Positions 1-6,716 of a stretch of 30,676 bases of DNA are shown one piece after another. Position 1 is the stretch's first letter, and each line of letters starts with the position of its first letter. A program made the position numbers and the translations under genes. Location of the stretch: assembly GCA_038233815.1 (NCBI GenBank), contig JBBSVE010000018.1, positions 1 to 30,676 of the forward strand, in the 5' to 3' direction. A model generated the notes under the pieces. It had not been told where the DNA came from. It saw only the letters and a list, made by a program, of their open reading frames with translations, and did not search any database. The DNA is from JBBSVE01 sp038233815 (GTDB lineage: Bacteria > Pseudomonadota > Alphaproteobacteria > Rhodobacterales > Rhodobacteraceae).

Positions 1-186
1 GAGGGCGTTCCACATTGCACCGCCACGGCGGGTGGTGCTGCACGTCTGCGCAACGGCAACCCGGGTGAGATCCTCGGCGCCGACCTGCAATGGGGGGACA
101 CGGCGTGGGCCAGCTTCGACGGGCAGGCGGTCGCCGTCGGGATCTGGCGGGAGGGGCTGCTGCATCCGACGCGGGTGTTCAATTGA
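1..186 (+). CDS. truB: tRNA pseudouridine(55) synthase TruB, C-terminal end (5' cut by window)
   Basis: Frame 1 is open from the first base and gives 61 residues ending HPTRVFN before TGA at 184-186. The segment LRNGNPGEI, then a QAVAVGIW stretch and the HPTRVF tail, match the C-terminal PUA-like end of alphaproteobacterial TruB as I know it. TruB makes pseudouridine 55 in the T-loop of tRNAs. The catalytic domain lies outside the window, so the call rests on the tail and on context: truB commonly sits upstream of rpsO and pnp, both of which follow here. The next gene starts 20 bases after the stop, suggesting co-transcription. Confidence 0.8.
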   Translation, partial: EGVPHCTATAGGAARLRNGNPGEILGADLQWGDTAWASFDGQAVAVGIWREGLLHPTRVFN

Positions 187-206
187 CCCCGGAGCCTGCC
201 GAACCG

Positions 207-725
207 ATGCTGACCCGCAGCCACAGGAAGGGCGACGCGGAAAGCACCGCGCTCTATTCCTCCGACGCGCGGCACCGCTATCTGCTGACGCGGATCTGGA
301 ACCCGGAGGGGCGCCGGGCGCTCTTCGTGATGCTCAACCCTTCCACCGCGACGGAGGTGCAGAACGATCCCACGGTGGAGCGGTGCGAGCGGCGGGCGCG
401 CGCGCTCGGCTTCGGGGCGATCCGGGTGGTCAACATCTTTGCTTTCCGCGCCACCGATCCCAAGGTGATGCGCGGGACGCCTGACCCGGTGGGTGCGTTC
501 AACGATCAAGCCATCGCGGAAAGCGCGCTCTGGGCCGATCTGATCCTGTGCGCCTGGGGCAGCCACGGCGCGCATCTGGACCGCGGTGCGGCGGTGGAGG
601 CGATCCTGCGCGCGAGCGGTCGGCCACTGTGGCATCTGGGCGTCACGAGGGCGGGGGCGCCGCGCCATCCGCTCTATATCGGTTACGATCGCCAGCCGGA
701 ACCGTGGGTGCAGCCGGGGCTTTGA
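207..725 (+). CDS. DUF1643 domain protein
   Basis: A 172-residue protein that matches the DUF1643 family. Visible hallmarks are RYLLTRIW near the N-terminus, then LFVMLNPSTA, a conserved NDPTVERC segment, an RVVNIFAFRATDP stretch, and an AWG motif followed by a C-terminal HPLYIGYD region. The function of the family is not established and I assign none. The frame is open upstream, but the extra residues would run through the truB tail, so I chose ATG at 207. A TTG at 183 overlapping the truB stop is a possible alternative. It probably continues the truB transcript, and its stop lies nine bases from the end of the convergent RTX gene. Confidence 0.8.
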   Translation: MLTRSHRKGDAESTALYSSDARHRYLLTRIWNPEGRRALFVMLNPSTATEVQNDPTVERCERRARALGFGAIRVVNIFAFRATDPKVMRGTPDPVGAFNDQAIAESALWADLILCAWGSHGAHLDRGAAVEAILRASGRPLWHLGVTRAGAPRHPLYIGYDRQPEPWVQPGL

Positions 726-734
726 CGCACCCGG

Positions 735-1982
735 TCAGGCGGCAAGAAGCTCCGACGTCGGGATCAGATGCAGGCTCGCCGGGTCGAGGCCCGCGCCGCC
801 GATGATGAGGCCGAGCGAATGGCCGTCGAGCGTCAGGACGACGTCGTGGGGATCGTCGGCCGGTTCCAGCGTCACGACGGGATCGGGATGGACCTGCGGG
901 TCGTAAAGCACCGCGATATCGTCCTCGGCCGCGTCATAATCGGTGATGGTGGCGGGACCGCCCTCGTCGAGCCAGTCGCCCAGCACGAAATGGTCGTGGC
1001 CTGCGCCGCCGCTCGCCACGTCGTCCGCGCCCAGGTGGAGCGTATCGTCCCCATCGCCGCCGTTAAGGAAATCGCCATCGTCCCCGGCGCCGGGATCGTC
1101 GCGGTCATGGCCCCAGATCGTGTCGTCGCCCGCCCCGCCGTCGAGCGTGTCGTGGCCTGTGCCACCTGTCAGCACGTCATTGCCCCAGCCGCCGTTCAGC
1201 GCGTCGTCGCCCACCCCGCCGTCGAGCGTGTCGCAGCCTTCCCCCCCCAGCAGCGAATCGTCGCCGTCCCCGCCATAGAGGCGGTCGTCCCCGCCGCCCG
1301 CTGTCAGGGTATCATCCCCGTCGCCGCCATAAAGCGCGTCGTCGTCGTCGCCACCGATCAGACTGTCGCGGCCCGTATCGCCCGACAGCGTGTCGTCACC
1401 CGCGCCGCCGTGGATCACGTCATCGCCCGCACCGCCGGAGATCAGGTCGTTGCCGTCACGCCCGCCCAGAAGGTCGATGCCGTCGCCCCCGTCGATCGTG
1501 TCGTCGCCGGCATTCCCGGTCAGGATCCCGCTGCCCGCCCCGCCTTGGAGCCTCAGCCCCACGGGTGCGGGACCGCCTGAGGTGACGATCCCGTTGTCGG
1601 TCGCATCGCCGAGCGCCAGCCCATCGGGATCGGGCGGGACGGTCGCTTCATCGGGCCCGGCTGTGGCGAGCGGATGGAAGGTGGCCGGCGCGGCCTCCGG
1701 CGGATCGAGGTCGGTTTCGCCTGTTGGCACCGCATCCTCGTGGGCGAAATCCATCAGATCACCGTGCGGGGGCGTATCCTCCTCCTCCCGCTCGTCATGC
1801 GAATCGGTGTCGTCGCTGTCGGCATGACCCGGTTTCGGACCGGCGTTGAGTAGCCCGTCCGCCATGATCCCGCCGAACATCGCCGCAATAAGCCCGAACA
1901 GTCCCAGCATGGCCCCGATCCCCGTCCCATCATCGACCGGGGGCGGACCATCGACCACGACGGACCGCAAACCCGGACCCAT
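735..1982 (-). CDS. RTX-type calcium-binding repeat protein
   Basis: A 415-residue acidic protein. Residues 24-45 form a hydrophobic segment (AMLGLFGLIAAMFGGIM) that could be a membrane anchor or uncleaved signal. Residues 52-130 are a very acidic, proline-rich linker. Residues 147-333 are tandem glycine/aspartate nonapeptides of the GGxGxDxLx type, which fold into a calcium-binding beta-roll in known RTX proteins. The C-terminal 70 residues are non-repetitive, where type I secretion substrates usually carry their export signal. No catalytic domain is visible and no ABC/MFP/TolC exporter lies nearby, so the role could be adhesion, matrix or S-layer-like. Start chosen at the ATG just before the hydrophobic segment; upstream in-frame codons lack any resemblance to a protein domain. 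Divergent from rpsO with 235 bases between; I saw no convincing promoter in that gap. Confidence 0.8.
   Translation of the reverse strand: MGPGLRSVVVDGPPPVDDGTGIGAMLGLFGLIAAMFGGIMADGLLNAGPKPGHADSDDTDSHDEREEEDTPPHGDLMDFAHEDAVPTGETDLDPPEAAPATFHPLATAGPDEATVPPDPDGLALGDATDNGIVTSGGPAPVGLRLQGGAGSGILTGNAGDDTIDGGDGIDLLGGRDGNDLISGGAGDDVIHGGAGDDTLSGDTGRDSLIGGDDDDALYGGDGDDTLTAGGGDDRLYGGDGDDSLLGGEGCDTLDGGVGDDALNGGWGNDVLTGGTGHDTLDGGAGDDTIWGHDRDDPGAGDDGDFLNGGDGDDTLHLGADDVASGGAGHDHFVLGDWLDEGGPATITDYDAAEDDIAVLYDPQVHPDPVVTLEPADDPHDVVLTLDGHSLGLIIGGAGLDPASLHLIPTSELLAA
984..1544 (-). repeat. 27-base tandem repeats encoding RTX nonapeptides
   Basis: The DNA encoding residues 147-333 of the RTX protein is built from degenerate 27-base units (nine codons each) plus some interrupted or partial units. 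Examples of the encoded units are GGAGDDVIH, GGDGDDTLT and GGVGDDALN. One insert around residues 291-305 (GHDRDDPGAGDDGDF) breaks the phase. The repeat drives an open frame on the opposite strand as well, which is a by-product rather than a gene. Confidence 0.85.
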
Positions 1983-2217
1983 CGAGGTATCGCCCCGGAT
2001 CGTGGCGAAATGAGGCGCGGGCAGGGATCCGGGCCGGACAAATGCGCTGGATTTGACCCAATCCCTGCTGACCATTCGCCCGGCAGGCTCGGAAATCCGC
2101 TTTCCTTCGCGCCCGCACTCTCCTATGGAAACCTGTTCCCGCACTCCGGGGGCACCCAAGGGCCTTGCTGGACGACATCCCGGCCCGTGCCGTCACCCTC
2201 GAAGAATGGAGATCCCG

Positions 2218-2487
2218 ATGTCGATTACCGTCGAAGAAAAAGCGCGCCTGATCAAGGAATACGCGACCAAGGAAGGCGATACCGGTTCGCCCGAGGTTCA
2301 GGTCGCGATCCTGTCCTCGCGCATCGCCACGCTGACCGAGCATTTCAAGAGCCACAAGAAGGACAACCACTCCCGCCGTGGTCTCCTCATGATGGTGGCG
2401 CTGCGCCGCAAGCTGCTGGACTACGTGAAAGGCAAGGACGAGAGCCGTTATACGACCCTGATCCAACGTCTCGGCCTGCGCCGCTAA
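2218..2487 (+). CDS. rpsO: 30S ribosomal protein S15
   Basis: 89 residues, the normal length for S15, with the family pattern GDTGSPEVQVAILSSRI, then LTEHFKSHKKDNHSRRGLL and a C-terminal YTTLIQRLGLRR. S15 binds 16S rRNA helices early in assembly of the small-subunit platform. Start at ATG 2218 is supported by GGAG at 2208-2211 with a six-base spacer; the long upstream in-frame extension is not S15-like. In many bacteria rpsO is followed directly by pnp. Here four other ORFs and a terminator intervene, so rpsO appears to be transcribed separately. Confidence 0.97.
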   Translation: MSITVEEKARLIKEYATKEGDTGSPEVQVAILSSRIATLTEHFKSHKKDNHSRRGLLMMVALRRKLLDYVKGKDESRYTTLIQRLGLRR

Positions 2488-2506
2488 GCCGGGCAGAACG
2501 CGTGAA

Positions 2507-2537
2507 AAAGGCCGCCCTCCGAAGAGTGGCGGCCTTT
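2507..2537. terminator. Bidirectional intrinsic terminator between rpsO and csbD-like gene
   Basis: A perfect 10-bp stem pairs AAAGGCCGCC (2507-2516) with GGCGGCCTTT (2528-2537) around an 11-base loop. On the plus strand the stem ends in TTT 20 bases after the rpsO stop. On the minus strand the same structure ends in TTTTT, placed to stop the csbD-like transcript that ends at 2572. The converging gene arrangement fits use in both directions. Confidence 0.85.
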
Positions 2538-2571
2538 AGTTGAAGTTCAGGCGTCGTAGCGCAACCTGATC

Positions 2572-2769
2572 TTATTTTTTCATCGCATCCTTGGCGTCGT
2601 CGGCAGCACCCTTGACCTCGCCTTTGGTCTCCTGCATCTCGCCCTTGGCCTTCTGGGCCTTGCCCTCGGCCTGCCATTCGGCATTGTCGGTCGCGTCGCC
2701 GGCTGCATCCTTCACCGAACCGGCGGCCTTGTTGGCTGCACCCTTGGCCTTGTCTGTATACTCACCCAT
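2572..2769 (-). CDS. CsbD-like stress protein
   Basis: A 65-residue, highly charged, Ala/Lys/Glu-rich protein without hydrophobic segments. It has repeated KGAA/KDAAGD-type heptads and a central EWQAEGKAQKAKGEMQE segment typical of small CsbD-family proteins. CsbD of Bacillus is a general-stress protein, and homologues in proteobacteria are usually stress-induced; the molecular function is unknown. Start at 2769 is set by GGAGG at 2778-2782 (minus strand) with an eight-base spacer; a longer in-frame start at 2796 lacks this site. It is divergent from the small ORF and membrane protein at 2932-3593 and convergent with rpsO. I found no EcfG-type promoter reading toward it, although the pattern is present on the other strand of the same intergenic region. 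Confidence 0.8.
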   Translation of the reverse strand: MGEYTDKAKGAANKAAGSVKDAAGDATDNAEWQAEGKAQKAKGEMQETKGEVKGAADDAKDAMKK

Positions 2770-2834
2770 GGTGGGATCCTCCGATTGTATCGTCACCGGG
2801 CGTCGCGGTCATCGCATCGCCTCGTTGAGCAGAT

Positions 2835-2859
2835 GGAACGCCCAAACCCGCATTCCGTT
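2835..2859 (+). promoter_or_regulatory. Candidate EcfG (general stress sigma factor) promoter
   Basis: GGAAC at 2835-2839 and CGTT at 2856-2859 are separated by exactly 16 bases, matching the GGAAC-N16/17-CGTT pattern known for the alphaproteobacterial general stress sigma factor EcfG. It reads rightward, toward the small ORF at 2932 and the membrane protein at 3003. I checked the other GGAAC/GTTCC occurrences I found in intergenic DNA here and none has a correctly spaced CGTT. It is an eye match, and a nine-base pattern can occur by chance. Confidence 0.45.
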
Positions 2860-2869
2860 GCACGAAATC

Positions 2870-2918
2870 GCGCGCAGTTGCGAAATACTTGCGGAAGGCC
2901 GATAGAGCGCGCAGTTGC
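2870..2918. repeat. 12-bp direct repeat, 37-bp period
   Basis: GCGCGCAGTTGC occurs at 2870-2881 and again, identically, at 2907-2918. Both copies lie between the candidate EcfG promoter and the small ORF's ribosome binding site, and upstream of the divergent csbD-like gene. This could be a pair of regulator sites roughly 3.5 helical turns apart, or a chance duplication. Confidence 0.5.
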
Positions 2919-2931
2919 TGGAGGCATCGCC

Positions 2932-3006
2932 ATGACGGATCACCGCTTCCCCTACGGTCCGGGGTCGGCCGCCGTGACGCGAGCGGAAAGGTCCCCGCGC
3001 CGATGA
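2932..3006 (+). CDS. Small ORF (24 aa), possible leader of the membrane protein gene
   Basis: ATG at 2932 is preceded by a full GGAGG (2920-2924) with a seven-base spacer, one of the best ribosome binding sites in the window. The peptide has 24 residues, beginning MTDHRFPYGPG and ending in an arginine-rich ERSPRR tail. Its TGA (3004-3006) overlaps the ATG of the membrane protein (3003-3005) as ATGA, the usual layout for translational coupling. It has no recognised domain and no run of a single amino acid suggesting classic attenuation. It could be a real small protein, a coupling leader, or a fortuitous ORF. Confidence 0.45.
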   Translation: MTDHRFPYGPGSAAVTRAERSPRR

Positions 3007-3593
3007 CGGTCCTCGCCGACACGCCCGACCTTTATGGCCATTTGCGCACCGTCATCGGGGTCGGCCTCAGCCTCAGCCTCGCGCGGTTGCTGACCGGGCT
3101 TGCGCAATTCGTTCAGCATCCCCGTCGCCGCCCGGTCTACGGCGTGCATCTTGGTTGGGTCGCGTTCATGATCCTCGAGGTGCTGCATTTCTGGTGGTTC
3201 GAGTTTTCCCTGGGTCTTGTCCACGCCTGGACGTTCGAGCGGTTCGTCTTTGTCGTGGCCTTCGCGTCGGTGCATTTCGTGCTGGCGACAATCCTTTTTC
3301 CCGACGATCTGTGGGAATACGGCACGCTCCGGGCCTATTTCAACGCGCGCAAGACGTGGTTTCTGGGGCTGCTGCTGCTTTTGCTCTTTTGCGATCAGGT
3401 CGACACGATCCTGAAGGGCGCGGCCCACTACAAGAGCCTCGGGCCGTCCTATCCGATCAAGCAGGCGTTCATCGCCCTGATGGCCATTGCCGCGATCTTC
3501 GTGGACCGCGAATGGTTTCAGCGGCTAGCGGTCGGGTCGGTGCTGGCCGCCGAGGTGGTCTGGCTCTGGTGGCACAACGTCTGGATCGGCTGA
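3003..3593 (+). CDS. Uncharacterised multi-pass membrane protein
   Basis: 196 residues with about six hydrophobic helices, roughly at residues 13-36, 46-66, 74-98, 116-132, 147-164 and 170-190, joined by short charged loops. Aromatic residues are dense (HFWWFEF near 61-67; VWLWWHNVW at the C-terminus). No cleavable signal peptide and no motif of a transporter or enzyme family that I recognise. ATG 3003 was chosen because the first helix begins soon after and because it overlaps the small upstream ORF's stop as ATGA. The frame is open further upstream, but that stretch is arginine-rich and unlike a membrane protein start. It may be under the candidate EcfG promoter at 2835; that is inference. 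Confidence 0.7.
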   Translation: MTVLADTPDLYGHLRTVIGVGLSLSLARLLTGLAQFVQHPRRRPVYGVHLGWVAFMILEVLHFWWFEFSLGLVHAWTFERFVFVVAFASVHFVLATILFPDDLWEYGTLRAYFNARKTWFLGLLLLLLFCDQVDTILKGAAHYKSLGPSYPIKQAFIALMAIAAIFVDREWFQRLAVGSVLAAEVVWLWWHNVWIG

Positions 3594-3659
3594 GGCCTTG
3601 TGTCGGGCGGCGCATGGGTCGAAGGTCGGCGGCATACACACCACAGAAAGCGATACGCG

Positions 3660-4379
3660 ATGATCCGCACCGAACCGCACCGCTATTCCGACGGGCAGGA
3701 CACGTTCATCGGACGCCGTGTTTACGACGATGCGGCGCCTGCGGACCGGCCCGGGCTGCTCGTCGTGCCGTCCTTCATGGGCCTCGGCCCGTTCGAGGAG
3801 GCCCGTGGCCAAGAGCTTGCGGCGCTGGGCTCCCATGTGCTCGCCGTTGACTATTACGGAGAGGGCAGGCGGGCGTCGAACGACGAGGAGGCCTCGCGCA
3901 TGATGAAAGCGTTGGATGCGGACCGTCCGGCCATCGCGCGGCGGATGGCGGCGGCGCTTGCGGCGCTGAAGGCGCTGGACGGGGTGGACGGGTCGCGGAC
4001 GGGTGCCTTGGGCTATTGCTTCGGCGGCAAATGCGCGCTCGATCTGGCGCGCACGGGCGCAGGGATGCAGGCGGTGGCGACGTTCCACGGCGTCTATGAC
4101 GCGCCCGATACGCAGGCCGACAGGATCGTGCCCGCGGCCCTGATCCTGCACGGCTGGGACGATCCCCTGTCACCGCCCGACGCGGTGACGGGGCTTGCCG
4201 CAGAACTGACCCGGACCTGCGCGGACTGGCAGATCCTTTCGTTCGGCCATACCGGGCATGCCTTCACCAACCCCGATGCCAAGGCCCCGGACCGCGGTAT
4301 GGCCTTTAACCCGACATCGAGGGATCGCGGCTGGCGCGCGCTAACCGCGTTTCTGGAGGAGACGCTGGGCCGCGGCTGA
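3660..4379 (+). CDS. Dienelactone hydrolase family protein (alpha/beta hydrolase)
   Basis: 239 residues, the usual length of dienelactone hydrolase-like proteins. The nucleophile elbow is GYCFGG with Cys120 in place of the Ser of most alpha/beta hydrolases. Asp167 (HGWDDP) and His200 (GHTGHAFT) complete the Cys-Asp-His triad expected for the family. An LLVVPSFMG segment at 33-41 supplies the first strand and oxyanion region. Classical members open dienelactones in chloroaromatic breakdown, but most genomic copies have unknown substrates, and no aromatic-degradation genes are nearby. Start at ATG 3660; upstream in-frame codons look non-protein. The ribosome binding site is weak (AGAAAG). It lies 66 bases after the membrane protein and may share its transcript. 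Confidence 0.88.
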   Translation: MIRTEPHRYSDGQDTFIGRRVYDDAAPADRPGLLVVPSFMGLGPFEEARGQELAALGSHVLAVDYYGEGRRASNDEEASRMMKALDADRPAIARRMAAALAALKALDGVDGSRTGALGYCFGGKCALDLARTGAGMQAVATFHGVYDAPDTQADRIVPAALILHGWDDPLSPPDAVTGLAAELTRTCADWQILSFGHTGHAFTNPDAKAPDRGMAFNPTSRDRGWRALTAFLEETLGRG

Positions 4380-4433
4380 CACGGTCTCCCTTCCCATCCT
4401 ACACGTTCTGCGATAAGGCACCCCATCTGAAAT

Positions 4434-4494
4434 CCCGCGCCCGGATCCCGGCGCGGGGCAAAACGATATGGGGATCAGGGGGAATGGGCCCCCT
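4434..4494 (+). other. Two hairpins in the untranslated region ahead of pnp
   Basis: CCCGCGCC (4434-4441) pairs with GGCGCGGG (4450-4457) around an eight-base loop. AGGGGG (4477-4482) pairs with CCCCCT (4489-4494) around six bases. Neither is followed by a T run, so they look more like leader structures than a terminator for the preceding hydrolase gene. In enterobacteria pnp controls itself through RNase III cleavage of a leader stem-loop; a similar role here is only an analogy. A weak promoter candidate (CTGACA at 4376-4381, TACACG 18 bases on) would place both hairpins in the pnp leader. Confidence 0.35.
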
Positions 4495-4530
4495 ATGCAT
4501 ACGGGTCGCACGGGCCCATGGGAAACGTTT

Positions 4531-6660
4531 ATGTTCAATGTCACGAGAAAATCCATCCAGTGGGGCGAAGAGACGCTGACCCTGGAAACCGGCAAGATCG
4601 CGCGTCAGGCCGACGGATCGGTCGTAGCCACGATGGGTGAAACCTCCGTCATGGCCAACGTCACTTTCGCCAAGACGCAAAAGCCGGGGCAGGATTTCTT
4701 CCCGCTCACCGTTCATTATCAGGAACGCTACTACGCGGCCGGCAAGGTGCCCGGCGGCTTCTTCAAGCGCGAGGCGCGCCCGTCGGAGAAGGAGACGCTG
4801 ACCTCGCGGCTCATCGACCGGCCGATCCGTCCGCTTTTCGTCGATGGCTTTCGCAACGAGGTTCTGGTGATCTGCACCGTCCTCTCCCACGATCTTGAGA
4901 ACGAGCCGGACGTGCTGGCGATGATCGCCGCCTCTGCAGCGCTCACGATTTCCGGCGCGCCTTTCATGGGGCCGATCGCGGGCTGTCGCGTGGGCTTTTC
5001 CAAGGGCGCCTACGTCCTGAACCCGTCCTGCGACGACATGATGAAGCTGCGCGAGAATCCCGAGCAGCGGCTCGATCTGGTGGTCGCGGGCACGAAAGAC
5101 GCCGTGATGATGGTGGAATCGGAGGCCTATGAGCTGTCCGAGGACGAGATGCTGGGTGCGGTGAAATACGCGCACGAAAGCATCCAACCCGTCATCGACA
5201 TGATCATGGACTTTGCCGAAGACTGTGCGAAGGAACCGTTCGATTTCACCCCGCCGGACTATTCCGCGCTGTCCGCATCGGTCAAAACCGCAGGCGAGGC
5301 GCAGATGCGCAAGGCCTTCGCGATCCGCGACAAGCAGGAGCGCACGACGGCCATTTCCGATGCGGTAAAGGCGATCAAGGAAACGCTGTCGGACGAGGAC
5401 CGCAAGGACGAGAACCTCGGTGCCGCGATCAAGAAGCTGGAAGCCTCCGTCCTGCGCGGCGACATCATCGGTGGCGCGCCCCGGATCGACGGGCGCGATA
5501 CCACGACGATCCGCCCGATCACCGCGGAAACCGGCATCCTGCCGCGCACCCACGGCTCCGCGCTCTTTACCCGCGGTGAGACGCAGGGGCTGGTCGTGAC
5601 CACGCTCGGCACCGGCGAGGATGAGCAGTTTATCGACGCCCTGACCGGCACGTCGAAGTCGAACTTCCTGCTGCACTACAACTTCCCTCCCTACTCGGTT
5701 GGCGAAGTGGGCCGCTTCGGCCCCCCCGGTCGTCGCGAAATCGGCCACGGAAAGCTCGCGTGGCGTGCGCTTCAGGCGGTTCTTCCCGCCTCGACCGAGT
5801 TCCCCTACACGATCCGTGTCGTCTCCGAGATCACGGAGAGCAACGGCTCGTCGTCGATGGCGTCGGTCTGCGGCGGGTCGCTTTCCATGATGGATGCGGG
5901 CGTGCCGCTGAAGTCGCCTGTGGCGGGCGTGGCGATGGGCCTGATCCTGGAGGAGGACGGCAAGTTCGCGATCCTGTCGGACATTCTCGGCGACGAGGAT
6001 CATTTGGGCGACATGGACTTCAAGGTGGCGGGGACCGAAAAGGGCATCACGAGCCTCCAGATGGACATCAAGGTCGCGGGCATCACGCCGGCGATCATGG
6101 AAAAGGCGCTGGCGCAGGCCAAGGACGGCCGGATGCATATCTTGGGCGAGATGGGCAAGGCGCTCACCTCCGCGCAGGCGTTCAGCGAATATGCGCCGAA
6201 GATTGAGACGATGACTGTGCCCACCGACAAGATCCGTGAAGTGATCGGGTCGGGTGGCAAGGTGATCCGCGAGATCGTGGAAGTGTCCGGGGCGAACGTG
6301 GACATCAACGACGATGGAGTGATCAAGATCGCGTCGAACTCGGCCGAGAATATCAAGAAGGCCTACGACATGATCTGGTCCATCGTGGCCGAGCCGGAAG
6401 AGGGCAAGGTCTATACCGGCCGCGTCGTGAAGCTGGTCGATTTCGGCGCGTTCGTGAACTTCTTCGGCAAGCGCGACGGTCTGGTCCATGTAAGCCAGAT
6501 CGCGTCCAAGCGCCTCCAGCACCCGAACGAGGCGCTGAAGGAAGGCCAGGAGGTCAAGGTCAAGCTTCTGGGCTTCGACGACCGCGGCAAGGTCCGGCTC
6601 GGCATGAAGATGGTCGATCAGGAGACCGGCGCGGAAATCAGCGAGAGCGCCGAGGCCTGA
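4531..6660 (+). CDS. pnp: Polyribonucleotide nucleotidyltransferase (PNPase)
   Basis: 709 residues, the normal length. The N-terminal RNase PH domain starts MFNVTRKSIQWGEETL and includes PLTVHYQERYYAAGKVPGGF. A helical linker is followed by the second RNase PH domain with THGSALFTRGETQ, the GPPGRREIGHGKLA segment and a GDEDHLGDMDFKVAG segment carrying the metal-binding aspartates. A KH domain (VIGSGGKVIREI, about 571-582) and an S1 domain (VYTGRVVKLVDFGAFVNF, from about 626) end the protein. PNPase degrades RNA 3' to 5' with phosphate and works with RNase E and helicase in the degradosome. ATG 4531 matches the conserved family start; the longer upstream frame is not conserved sequence. A strong terminator follows. 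Confidence 0.98.
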   Translation: MFNVTRKSIQWGEETLTLETGKIARQADGSVVATMGETSVMANVTFAKTQKPGQDFFPLTVHYQERYYAAGKVPGGFFKREARPSEKETLTSRLIDRPIRPLFVDGFRNEVLVICTVLSHDLENEPDVLAMIAASAALTISGAPFMGPIAGCRVGFSKGAYVLNPSCDDMMKLRENPEQRLDLVVAGTKDAVMMVESEAYELSEDEMLGAVKYAHESIQPVIDMIMDFAEDCAKEPFDFTPPDYSALSASVKTAGEAQMRKAFAIRDKQERTTAISDAVKAIKETLSDEDRKDENLGAAIKKLEASVLRGDIIGGAPRIDGRDTTTIRPITAETGILPRTHGSALFTRGETQGLVVTTLGTGEDEQFIDALTGTSKSNFLLHYNFPPYSVGEVGRFGPPGRREIGHGKLAWRALQAVLPASTEFPYTIRVVSEITESNGSSSMASVCGGSLSMMDAGVPLKSPVAGVAMGLILEEDGKFAILSDILGDEDHLGDMDFKVAGTEKGITSLQMDIKVAGITPAIMEKALAQAKDGRMHILGEMGKALTSAQAFSEYAPKIETMTVPTDKIREVIGSGGKVIREIVEVSGANVDINDDGVIKIASNSAENIKKAYDMIWSIVAEPEEGKVYTGRVVKLVDFGAFVNFFGKRDGLVHVSQIASKRLQHPNEALKEGQEVKVKLLGFDDRGKVRLGMKMVDQETGAEISESAEA

Positions 6661-6679
6661 TCGGAACGGTTCGCAAAGG

Positions 6680-6708
6680 AGGCCCCGGTGCAAACGCCGG
6701 GGCCTTTT
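6680..6708 (+). terminator. Intrinsic terminator of pnp
   Basis: AGGCCCCGG (6680-6688) pairs perfectly with CCGGGGCCT (6697-6705) around an eight-base loop and runs into TTTT, starting 20 bases after the pnp stop. The reverse strand has only a short interrupted T run, so use by dadA from the other side is possible but less certain. Confidence 0.9.
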
Positions 6709-6716
6709 CGCTTAAG

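Noticed and set aside
984..1544. Regular repeats that could suggest a CRISPR or other array
   Set aside because: Units are contiguous 27-base, degenerate at third positions and encode RTX nonapeptides; there are no spacers and no cas genes.
768..1580. 270-codon open frame on the plus strand, rich in Val/Ala repeats
   Set aside because: It is the mirror of the RTX repeats on the minus strand; the 27-base periodicity keeps the opposite frame open. No ribosome binding site or recognisable domain.
4399..6693. 764-codon open frame antisense to pnp, rich in Arg/His/Asp
   Set aside because: High-GC shadow frame. The pnp strand gives full-length PNPase with all motifs. Similar antisense frames over gyrB, recF, dnaN and dnaA were dismissed for the same reason.
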